NCBI GenBank assembly: GCA_016295665.1
Contig: JAEDKS010000149.1
Span: 1-5,703, forward strand
DNA: 5,703 nt
Origin: Clostridia bacterium
GTDB lineage: Bacteria; Bacillota; Clostridia; Christensenellales; Aristaeellaceae
Reading direction: 5' to 3'
Shown here one piece after another: positions 1-5,672 of the stretch. Numbering within the stretch: the first letter of the stretch is position 1; each line of letters opens with the position of its first letter. The position numbers were made by a program, and so were the translations under genes. The notes beneath the pieces were generated by a model, which had not been told where the DNA came from, did no database searches, and worked only from the letters and a program-made list of their open reading frames with translations.

Positions 1-32
1 GGCAGCAAAAGCACAAGGAAGGGTGATGAACC

Positions 33-788
33 ATGTCCCATTGTCCCAACTGCGGCGCGGAGGCCGGCATCGGCGCCCGCTTCTGCACCTACTGCGGCAC
101 GCAGCTCAGCGCCGCGCCCGGCGCGTCCTATGCGACGGCGGCGCAGGGTGATTACAGCGTCATGCTCCTCTCGCCCGGCACCTGCACAGCCGCAGCGGCT
201 GCGGAGCTGGTCTCGGACGCCTGCGGCTACACGGATGCCGAGGCTGCGGAGCTGGTGCGCAACGCGCCCATCACCGTGGCCCGGAACCTGTCGGAAACGC
301 AGGCGGCCTACCTGGCCCAGGCGCTGTCCGAGTACGGCATGGAGGTGTCCGTGTACGACAAGGACGGCTACCGGGAGGTGGAGACCGGCTGCGAGACCGT
401 GTACGACAAGCGCGGCGGCTTCCTGGGCACGGCGGCGGCGGTGCTGGGGATGATCGGCATCGGCAACCGCATCACCAGAAGCATGATGCACCGGATGGAC
501 TACCCGCATCGCTTCGTGGGCCCGCGTCCGCCGGTGTTCCGTGCTCCGCGCCGTCCCGCGCCGGCACCCCGGCCCCGTCAGCGGATTGCGCGGCCCGTGA
601 CTCCCGTTCGTCCGCCGCGCCCCGCGCCCGGCAGACCCGTGGTGCCAGCGCGTCCCTCGCAGCCTGCGGGACGTGGCCCTGCGGCGCCCGGCATCAGCCG
701 TGGCCCCGGTGGGCGAGGCGCGGGCGGACGCGGCCCGGGTGGCGGACGTGGCCCCGGCGGTCCCGGTGGCCCGGGCGGCAGGAGGTAA
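33..788 (+). CDS. Zinc-ribbon protein with L7/L12 C-terminal-like domain and Pro/Arg/Gly-rich tail
   Basis: The 251-residue product opens with a zinc ribbon: two CxxC knuckles (C4, C7 and C18, C21), expected to bind one Zn ion. Residues 41-108 follow the pattern of the ribosomal L7/L12 C-terminal domain: an initial beta strand (YSVMLL), a helix, a 'GYTDAEAAELV' segment corresponding to GLGLKEAKDLV of L7/L12, a conserved Pro at 79, then a helix rich in Ala/Leu and a final 'GMEVSVYD' strand. Residues 129-144 are hydrophobic but short for a membrane span. From about 160 the chain is Pro/Arg-rich, and from 223 it is almost only Gly, Arg and Pro, so it is probably disordered and strongly basic. 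The ATG has a purine-rich Shine-Dalgarno (AAGGAAGG, 15-22) 10 bases upstream, and a hairpin terminator starts 8 bases after the stop. Role unknown: it is not a ribosomal stalk protein, since it lacks the L7/L12 N-terminal dimer domain and hinge. Nucleic-acid or ribosome binding is only an inference from the tail and the domain. The promoter must lie outside the window. Confidence 0.85.
   Translation: MSHCPNCGAEAGIGARFCTYCGTQLSAAPGASYATAAQGDYSVMLLSPGTCTAAAAAELVSDACGYTDAEAAELVRNAPITVARNLSETQAAYLAQALSEYGMEVSVYDKDGYREVETGCETVYDKRGGFLGTAAAVLGMIGIGNRITRSMMHRMDYPHRFVGPRPPVFRAPRRPAPAPRPRQRIARPVTPVRPPRPAPGRPVVPARPSQPAGRGPAAPGISRGPGGRGAGGRGPGGGRGPGGPGGPGGRR
699..785 (+). repeat. Gly/Arg/Pro low-complexity coding repeat
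   Basis: This stretch encodes residues 223-251 of the zinc-ribbon protein as degenerate repeats of RGPGG, GRG and GGP units. The DNA is correspondingly repetitive (iterated ggcccggg/ggcgg-type words). It resembles an RGG/RG-rich tail, a type often found in RNA-binding proteins, although that role is not shown here. Repeats like this are prone to slippage and length change. Confidence 0.8.
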
Positions 789-796
789 GGACAGCA

Positions 797-834
797 AAAA
801 GGCGGAGCGCCGTTGGGAGCGGCATCCGCCTTTT
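797..834. terminator. Bidirectional intrinsic terminator between convergent genes
   Basis: AAAAGGCGGA (797-806) pairs perfectly with TCCGCCTTTT (825-834). An inner GCCG (809-812) pairs with CGGC (820-823), leaving a 7-base loop and a small GC/A bulge. The + strand stem ends in TTTT and the - strand copy ends in TTTTT, so it can work in both directions. It begins 8 bases after the zinc-ribbon stop and lies 26 bases from the stop of the opposing gene, the expected place for a shared terminator. Confidence 0.88.
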
Positions 835-860
835 CCTGTTCACCGCCTGTGGAAAACCGG

Positions 861-1463
861 TCAATTCCCGTCTGGCTCCGTCTGAAAGGTGACCTCGCAC
901 ATGGCGGCCTGCCCCACGCACAGGTAGTCCAGCCGGAGGTCCTTGCGCTCCAGCAGCCAGCAGTCCACCGCCTCCCACGCGGCGACCCATCCCGCGATGC
1001 TCAGGAACTCCATGAACACCGGGTTGGTGGCGATGATCTCCAGCGCGAAGTAGACGCTCAGCAGCGCCGCGCCGAACAGCCCCAGCAGGATGGCCTTGAC
1101 CTGATTGATGCGCAGATCCTCCTTCTTGTCCCGCAGGGCGTAGAGGTAGTGCTCCCGCAGCACGTCCCGCACCTCCTGCTGCTCCCTTTCTGCCAGGCGG
1201 GGCCCGTGAAAGCAGACGCGGACGGGGTACTTGAGGGGAATGGTGTAGAGCTTGCGGTCAATCAGCTCATAGATGGCGCCGTCCAGATCGCGCTGCCGCC
1301 CGTAGGTCAGCGGATCAAACAGCGGGGTGTCCTCGCGCAGCAGCACGTCGATCTGTGCCTTGCCGTCGGGGCAGAGGTACTCGCTCCGGGTCATCTCGTC
1401 CGCCGTGGGCACCGACCTGTCCAGCTGCTTCAGCGCCTCATGCAGCGCCCTGTTTCTGCCCAT
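861..1463 (-). CDS. Uncharacterised two-helix membrane protein, 200 aa
   Basis: I do not recognise a named family. The first 120 residues are charged and look cytoplasmic, with predicted helical stretches and an Arg/Glu-rich part (residues 89-117). Two hydrophobic segments follow, about 123-144 (from 'AILLGLFGAALL') and 150-171 ('FLSIAGWVAAWEAV'), separated by only a few residues, so they form a tight membrane hairpin with both ends on the same side, most likely inside. The last 28 residues are polar again. There is no signal peptide and no visible catalytic or metal motif. The start is supported by AAAGGAG (1473-1479) with a 9-base spacer and by a good promoter upstream (1512-1541). The gene diverges from lacZ and converges on the zinc-ribbon gene, sharing a terminator with it. 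Regulation together with lacZ is possible because the two promoters are back to back, but nothing in the protein links it to sugar use. The gene uses no TTA, CTA or TCA codons. Confidence 0.8.
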   Translation of the reverse strand: MGRNRALHEALKQLDRSVPTADEMTRSEYLCPDGKAQIDVLLREDTPLFDPLTYGRQRDLDGAIYELIDRKLYTIPLKYPVRVCFHGPRLAEREQQEVRDVLREHYLYALRDKKEDLRINQVKAILLGLFGAALLSVYFALEIIATNPVFMEFLSIAGWVAAWEAVDCWLLERKDLRLDYLCVGQAAMCEVTFQTEPDGN

Positions 1464-1496
1464 GCTGTCCGTCTCCTTTGTGATGAAATTGCCTGT

Positions 1497-1509
1497 GGCA
1501 TCGGATGCC
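1497..1509. promoter_or_regulatory. Candidate operator: 13-bp perfect dyad at the start site of the minus-strand gene
   Basis: GGCATC-G-GATGCC is a perfect 6+1+6 inverted repeat. It lies just downstream of the minus-strand -10 (1512-1517), so it covers the expected transcription start near 1505. The right half, CGGATGCC (1502-1509), recurs exactly at 1547-1554, next to the lacZ -35. The 1-base centre makes an RNA hairpin unlikely, so protein binding is the better reading. This is inferred from position and symmetry only. Confidence 0.4.
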
Positions 1510-1511
1510 CT

Positions 1512-1541
1512 ATTCTATCACGGCGGAAAGCTGCATGTCAA
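1512..1541 (-). promoter_or_regulatory. Sigma-A-type promoter for the two-helix membrane protein gene
   Basis: Read on the minus strand, a perfect -35 TTGACA (1536-1541) is followed after 18 bases by TAGAAT (1512-1517), five of six matches to the -10 consensus. The expected start site, near 1505, gives a leader of about 40 bases that contains the AAAGGAG ribosome site. Confidence 0.72.
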
Positions 1542-1554
1542 CTGCCCGGATGCC

Positions 1555-1583
1555 TTGACAAGCGCTTTCCGGGCTGTTATCAT
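1555..1583 (+). promoter_or_regulatory. Sigma-A-type promoter for lacZ
   Basis: A perfect -35 TTGACA (1555-1560) is followed by an ideal 17-base spacer and TATCAT (1578-1583), five of six matches to the -10 consensus. Transcription should begin near 1590, leaving a leader of roughly 33 bases. A promoter this close to consensus usually needs a repressor to be shut off, and dyads overlap both the spacer and the -10. Confidence 0.78.
1557..1570. promoter_or_regulatory. Candidate LacI/CcpA-type operator inside the lacZ promoter spacer
   Basis: The core AAGCGCTT (1560-1567) is a perfect 8-bp palindrome with the central CG typical of LacI/GalR-family operators. Against one ideal catabolite-responsive element, TGAAAGCGCTTTCA, the 14 bases aligned on the core (1557-1570) match at 10 positions. 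Mismatches fall in the outer left arm and the last base. It sits directly after the -35, where a bound repressor would block RNA polymerase. Which family member binds, if any, cannot be told from the window, and no LacI-type gene is present. Confidence 0.42.
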
Positions 1584-1594
1584 GCTCATAGCCC
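1571..1594. promoter_or_regulatory. Candidate operator: imperfect 24-bp dyad over the lacZ -10
   Basis: GGGCT (1571-1575) and AGCCC (1590-1594) are perfect 5-base arms, and inner bases also pair about the centre (1582/1583), for 9 of 12 symmetric pairs in total. The dyad covers the -10 and the expected start site. It could be a repressor site, but symmetry of this quality can arise by chance in a spacer this long, so the call is weak. Confidence 0.28.
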
Positions 1595-1604
1595 GACAAT
1601 ACGG

Positions 1605-1613
1605 AAAGGAAGG
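1605..1613 (+). promoter_or_regulatory. Ribosome binding site that fixes the lacZ start
   Basis: AAAGGAAGG lies 9 bases before the ATG at 1623. The reading frame stays open back to 813, but only the 1623 ATG has both a ribosome site and a promoter just upstream, and the family's N-terminal sequence begins there. Confidence 0.78.
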
Positions 1614-1622
1614 CAGCGTTCT

Positions 1623-4595
1623 ATGGAATTTCATGCGTTTCAGCTTTCGTGGCTATCCGACCCCACGGTCTTTTCGGTCAATCAGCTTCCCCCGGTGTCC
1701 GATCATGAGCTGTTTGCCTCCCCGGAGGAGCTGGCCCGGGAGGAGAGCTCCCTGGTGCGCACGCTGGACGGCACCTGGGGCGCGCATCTGGCGATGAACC
1801 CCGACGAGGCGCCGGAGGCGCTGCTCGTCAGCGGCGAGGAGGATGCGTCTCTGCTGCCGCTGCAGGCGCCCGGCGAGTTTCAGCTGCAGTTTCCCACGTG
1901 GGATCCGCCCCACTATGTGAATACCCAGTACCCCTGGGACGGTCACGAGCCGCTGACACCCCCGCAGGTGAGCAGCGTCTACAACCCGACGGTGACCGCC
2001 GTGCGCCGCTTTGAGGTGACGGCGGCGGAGCTGGACTGTGGGCGGGTCGTGCTGACGCTGGAGGGCGTGGAGGCGGCCTGCGCGGTGTACCTGAACGGCG
2101 CATTCATCGGCTACGCGGAGGACAGCTTCACGCCCCATCGCTTCGACGTGACCCGCGTCATCCGCCCCGGTGAGAACCGGCTGGCGGTGCGGGTGTTCAA
2201 GCGCTGCACGGGCAGCTGGCTGGAGGATCAGGACTTCTGGCGCTTCTCGGGCATCCATCGCAGCGTGACGCTGACCTTCGAGCCCCGGACGCACCTGGCG
2301 GATCTGTTCGTCCGCACGCCGCTGGAGGACGACTATACCCGGGCCTTCCTGGAGGCCGATCTGACCATCGACCGACCGGAGGGCGAGGCGGTGCTGCGGC
2401 TGAGCGATGCGTCGGGCCGGGTGCTGCTGGAGAAGGCCGTGCCCGCCGAAGCGCAAATGTCGCTGCGGGAGGAGGTGCCGGGGGTTGAGCTGTGGAGCGC
2501 CGAGAACCCCGTGCTCTACACGTTGACCGTGACCCTCCGCGACGAGATCTGCCGCACCATGGTGGGCTTCCGTCAGTTCGAGATGAAGAACCGGATCATG
2601 TGCCTGAACGGAAAGCGCATCGTGTTCCACGGCGTCAACCGGCACGAGTTCGACTGCGACCGGGGCCGCGTGATGACCGGGGAGCTGTTGCTGCGGGATC
2701 TGCGGGACATGAAGGCCATGAATGTGAACGCCGTCCGCACCTGCCACTATCCCAACACCACGCTGTTCTACCGGCTCTGCGACCGCTATGGCCTGTATGT
2801 GATCGACGAGACGAATCTGGAGAGCCACGGCACCTGGTGCCACACCTTCAAGCCGGAGGACGCGGTGCCCTCGGACAAGCCCGAGTGGCTGCAGGCGGTG
2901 CTGGCGCGGGGCAGGGCCATGCAGGAGCGGGACAAGAACCACGCCTGCATTCTGCTGTGGAGCTGCGGAAACGAGAGCTTCGGCGGCAGGGACATCTTCG
3001 AGCTGGCGGAGATGCTGCGCCACCGGGATCCCACCCGGCTCATCCACTACGAGGGCGTGACCAATGACCGCCGCTACCCGGACACCACCGATGTGAACAG
3101 CCATATGTACCGCAAGGTCGCGGACATCGAGCGGGACATGCAGCAGAACCCGGAGAAGCCCTTCATCAACTGCGAGTACAGCCACGCCATGGGCAACAGC
3201 TGCGGCGGCATCCACCTGTACCGGGAGCTGGAGGAGCGCTACCCCATGTACCAGGGTGGGTTCATCTGGGACTACGTGGATCAGGGCCTGCGCACGACCG
3301 CGCCCAACGGCGCCGTGCGGCTGGCCTATGGCGGCGACTTTGGCGACCGGCCCACGGACTGGCAGTTCAACACCAACGGCATCCTGCTGGGCGACCGCAC
3401 CTTCACCCCGAAGGTGCAGGAGGTGCGCCATGTGTTCCGGGATGTGGACATCACCTGTGATGAGGCGGGCATCACGGTGCGCAGCCAGCGGCTCTTTGCG
3501 CCGCTGCGCGGCTTTGCGGTGCGCTATCAGGTGCTGCGGGATGGCGAGGAAACGGAAGCGGGCACCCTGCCCCTGCCGGAGGTCGCGCCGGGCGCGGAGG
3601 TTCGCCTGCCCCTGCACGTGGCCCCGGGCGAGGGAGAGACCGTCCTGACGGCATGGCTCGTGCTGGACCGGGACGAGGGCCTGCTCCGGCGCGGCACCGT
3701 GCTGAGCCATGGTCAGGCGGTGCTGAAGGCCCGGGAGCCCCGGGCGCTGCCCGTGCTTCCCGGGGCGATCGTGCCCTGCCCGAACAACATCGGCATTCAG
3801 GCGCCCGCGTGCCGGGCCATCGTCTGCCGGGGCGAGGGCCTGATTTCCCTGCAGGACGCGGCGGGCCATGAGACCCTGCTGAACGCACCCCGGCTGTCGC
3901 TGTTCCGCGCCCCCACCGACAACGATCGGGGCAACCGGGATGATCGGCGGCAGGGCGTGTGGCTGGCGATGAGCCTCAGCGGCGGTTTGACGGGCTGCGA
4001 AATCGCGGAGGGCGTGATTGAGCAGCGCTTCGTCTCGCCCATCCTGCCGGACGTGGAGGTGCCCGTCACCTACGCCGCCACGGAGGCGGGCCTGCGCGTG
4101 ACGCTGAGCTGGCCCGGCGTGGCGAACCAGCCCGACCTGCCCTGCTTCGGCCTGTCCTTCCCGATGGATGCCCGGCTGCGCCATGTGCGCTACTTTGGCC
4201 TTGGCCCCGAGGACGCGTACTGCGACCGTCGGACGGGCGCCCTGCTGGGCTGGCACACCTATGAGGTCGAGGCCGGCTGGACGCGCTACGCCCGCCCGCA
4301 GGAGAGCGGCAACCGCATGGGCGTGCAGGTGCTGCGCCTGACGGACGACGCGGGGCACGGCGTGGAGATCACCGGCGAGGGGCTGGAGATCAGCGCGCAG
4401 CCCTACGCGCCGGAGCAGCTGATGAGCGTCCGCCACCCGGACGAGCTGCAGGGCTCCTGCCGCACGGTGCTGGATGTGGCCCTGTTCCGCAAGGGCATCG
4501 GCGGCGATGACAGCTGGGGTGCTCCGGTGCTGCCGCCGTACCGCTACCCGTCGGATCGCCCCTGGCAGCTCACCTTCACCATCCGCGGCATCTGA
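1623..4595 (+). CDS. lacZ: Beta-galactosidase, glycoside hydrolase family 2 (LacZ type)
   Basis: This 990-residue cytoplasmic enzyme (E. coli LacZ, 1024) hydrolyses terminal beta-D-galactosides such as lactose by the retaining mechanism. The five-domain LacZ layout is visible: jelly-roll sugar-binding domain (about 40-215), first immunoglobulin-like domain (about 220-320), TIM barrel (about 322-600), second immunoglobulin-like domain, and a C-terminal beta-sandwich (about 700-990). The acid/base is E451 (SCGNESFGG) and the nucleophile E518 (NCEYSHAMGNS). H375 (CHYPN) and H402 (ESHG) match the substrate-site histidines. N100, the DQDFW motif (202-206) and W965 (GGDDSW) match E. coli N102, D201 and W999, and QFNTNG keeps the Na-site Phe and Asn. 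There is no signal peptide. A segment before the nucleophile is shorter than in E. coli. The gene stands alone, with no permease beside it. No TTA, CTA or TCA codon occurs after codon 11. Specificity for lactose over other beta-galactosides is likely but unproven. Confidence 0.96.
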   Translation: MEFHAFQLSWLSDPTVFSVNQLPPVSDHELFASPEELAREESSLVRTLDGTWGAHLAMNPDEAPEALLVSGEEDASLLPLQAPGEFQLQFPTWDPPHYVNTQYPWDGHEPLTPPQVSSVYNPTVTAVRRFEVTAAELDCGRVVLTLEGVEAACAVYLNGAFIGYAEDSFTPHRFDVTRVIRPGENRLAVRVFKRCTGSWLEDQDFWRFSGIHRSVTLTFEPRTHLADLFVRTPLEDDYTRAFLEADLTIDRPEGEAVLRLSDASGRVLLEKAVPAEAQMSLREEVPGVELWSAENPVLYTLTVTLRDEICRTMVGFRQFEMKNRIMCLNGKRIVFHGVNRHEFDCDRGRVMTGELLLRDLRDMKAMNVNAVRTCHYPNTTLFYRLCDRYGLYVIDETNLESHGTWCHTFKPEDAVPSDKPEWLQAVLARGRAMQERDKNHACILLWSCGNESFGGRDIFELAEMLRHRDPTRLIHYEGVTNDRRYPDTTDVNSHMYRKVADIERDMQQNPEKPFINCEYSHAMGNSCGGIHLYRELEERYPMYQGGFIWDYVDQGLRTTAPNGAVRLAYGGDFGDRPTDWQFNTNGILLGDRTFTPKVQEVRHVFRDVDITCDEAGITVRSQRLFAPLRGFAVRYQVLRDGEETEAGTLPLPEVAPGAEVRLPLHVAPGEGETVLTAWLVLDRDEGLLRRGTVLSHGQAVLKAREPRALPVLPGAIVPCPNNIGIQAPACRAIVCRGEGLISLQDAAGHETLLNAPRLSLFRAPTDNDRGNRDDRRQGVWLAMSLSGGLTGCEIAEGVIEQRFVSPILPDVEVPVTYAATEAGLRVTLSWPGVANQPDLPCFGLSFPMDARLRHVRYFGLGPEDAYCDRRTGALLGWHTYEVEAGWTRYARPQESGNRMGVQVLRLTDDAGHGVEITGEGLEISAQPYAPEQLMSVRHPDELQGSCRTVLDVALFRKGIGGDDSWGAPVLPPYRYPSDRPWQLTFTIRGI

Positions 4596-4620
4596 GCGGG
4601 ATGGCTCCATGATACGCAAA

Positions 4621-4654
4621 GGGCGCGGCAGGCTTTTGATGGCCTGCCGCGCCC
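4621..4654. terminator. Strong hairpin terminator between lacZ and the XRE gene
   Basis: GGGCGCGGCAGGC (4621-4633) pairs perfectly with GCCTGCCGCGCCC (4642-4654), a 13-bp GC-rich stem with an 8-base loop. The + strand continues TGTCTTT and the - strand TTTGCG, so the T-tracts are short, but the stem is very stable. Lying 25 bases after the lacZ stop and 19 bases from the stop of the opposing gene, it probably ends both transcripts. Confidence 0.8.
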
Positions 4655-4673
4655 TGTCTTTGGCACTCCGCAC

Positions 4674-5639
4674 TTATCTGGCCCTGGTCATGCCCCGCAG
4701 CAGGGCATAGATGCCGCCGAAGAGCACGCCGCTCACGGCCCAGATGATCCAGCTCAGATCCCAGCGCTCGGTGATGAAGCTGACCGCCAGAAACACGGCG
4801 GTGGTGACGCACCACCAGGCGGGGGCGAACCAGCTGAGCCTGCGGGTCTTGGCCTTGTTCTCGGGCGTGTAGTCGCCGCGCTGCAGCAGCTTGCCGGCAC
4901 AGCCGTTGGCGATGCCGGTGCGCACCAGCAGGAATACGCCCACGGACACGATGACCAGCAGCAGCATCGTGGTCAGCAGCACCGCCAGCGAGTCGTTCAG
5001 CGCGATGGAGACCGCCAGCAGCGGCACGGGGCTGAGGATGCACAGCGTCACGCCCAGCACGATGTCCCGGCGGTAGACGTCCCGGTGGGCCTCCGCGTGC
5101 TGCTGCGCCAGCTGCAGGGCACCCTCCTGCAGGCGCAGGGGCTCGGTGTTCAGGTACTCGTAGTCCCGCAGCGACATGCCGTGGTAGATCAGCATGGCGA
5201 CGCCGCAGGCGACCAGCCCCAGCAGCAGCACCAGTCCGATGGCGCTGCCCAGACGCTCGTAGGAGGTGCTCTCCAGGGCACCCATGCCGATCAGGCACAC
5301 CGGGGAGAGAATCAGCAGCGATACCGCCAGCGCCATCCGCCCGGCGATGCGCCCGCACAGGGACAGGTAGCGCTCCGCCTCCTGGGTGGTGACCAGCCGG
5401 CGCTCCGGGTCGAGGGTGCGCTCCAGCGACGCCTCGTCCCCGGCGGTACTCTTCAGCAGATAGTCGGTGGATACGCCGAACAGCTCGCTGAGCTGCGTGA
5501 TGCGGGGCAGGTCGGGCACGGCGGTGCCAAGCTCCCACTTGCTCACCGACTGACGGGACACATCCAGCTGCTCGGCCAGCTCCTCCTGCGACCATCCCTT
5601 GGCCTTGCGCAGGGACATGATCTTATCGGACAGTTCCAT
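4674..5639 (-). CDS. XRE-family helix-turn-helix regulator fused to a six-helix membrane domain
   Basis: Residues 6-61 form a classic XRE/HTH_3 DNA-binding domain: 'WSQEELAEQLDVSRQSVSKWE' carries the two helices of the motif (about 17-24 and 28-36), followed by 'VPDLPRITQLSELFGVSTDYLL'. A linker (about 62-98) leads into six hydrophobic segments, about 101-122, 131-153, 192-214, 218-239, 273-290 and 296-315. The product should be a membrane-anchored DNA-binding protein with its N-terminus in the cytoplasm. This architecture is common among uncharacterised Clostridia regulators, which often carry membrane parts of unknown signal. Segments 1 and 3 share ILSPV (110-114 and 201-205), suggesting an internal duplication. 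Start choice: GAGGA (5649-5653) lies 9 bases upstream of the ATG, and the HTH begins at the usual distance from it. The gene is alone and converges on lacZ. Targets are unknown. A dyad in its own promoter region makes autoregulation likely. Regulation of lacZ is possible but unsupported. Confidence 0.9.
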   Translation of the reverse strand: MELSDKIMSLRKAKGWSQEELAEQLDVSRQSVSKWELGTAVPDLPRITQLSELFGVSTDYLLKSTAGDEASLERTLDPERRLVTTQEAERYLSLCGRIAGRMALAVSLLILSPVCLIGMGALESTSYERLGSAIGLVLLLGLVACGVAMLIYHGMSLRDYEYLNTEPLRLQEGALQLAQQHAEAHRDVYRRDIVLGVTLCILSPVPLLAVSIALNDSLAVLLTTMLLLVIVSVGVFLLVRTGIANGCAGKLLQRGDYTPENKAKTRRLSWFAPAWWCVTTAVFLAVSFITERWDLSWIIWAVSGVLFGGIYALLRGMTRAR

Positions 5640-5672
5640 GGTTCCTCATCCTCGTATTATGTAAGAGTAGTA

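Noticed and set aside
417..464. Membrane helix in the zinc-ribbon protein (residues 129-144)
   Set aside because: The hydrophobic run is only about 16 residues and rich in Gly and Ala, so it is too weak to call as a membrane span.
694..990. 98-residue minus-strand open frame overlapping the end of the zinc-ribbon gene
   Set aside because: It crosses the hairpin terminator and is composed of GC-driven Gly/Arg/Pro. No start signal seen.
1536..1560. TGTCAA...TTGACA inverted repeat with a 13-base centre as an operator
   Set aside because: It is fully explained by the two divergent consensus -35 elements, and the symmetry does not extend beyond them.
813..1622. N-terminal extension of lacZ by 270 residues in an open frame
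   Set aside because: It runs antisense through the minus-strand gene and both divergent promoters, has no ribosome site at 813, and its sequence is not LacZ-like. The 1623 ATG has a promoter and Shine-Dalgarno.
2492..3067. 191-residue + strand open frame inside lacZ
   Set aside because: It is an alternative frame of the LacZ TIM-barrel region, Arg/Pro-rich, with no motif and no separate start signals.
1653..4673. 1006-residue open frame antisense to lacZ
   Set aside because: It is codon-register shadow of lacZ, open only because lacZ avoids TTA, CTA and TCA. It has no motifs, a His/Ala/Gln/Arg-biased composition, and its 5' end runs through the terminator hairpin.
4576..5595. 339-residue open frame on the minus strand overlapping the XRE gene
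   Set aside because: It is a frame-shifted reading of the XRE gene with low-complexity Ala/Gly/Arg composition and no family features, while the overlapping frame has a clear HTH and membrane helices.
5656..5661. CATAAT as the -10 of the XRE gene
   Set aside because: It would start transcription about 10 bases before the ATG, inside the ribosome site, and has no -35-like sequence at the right distance.
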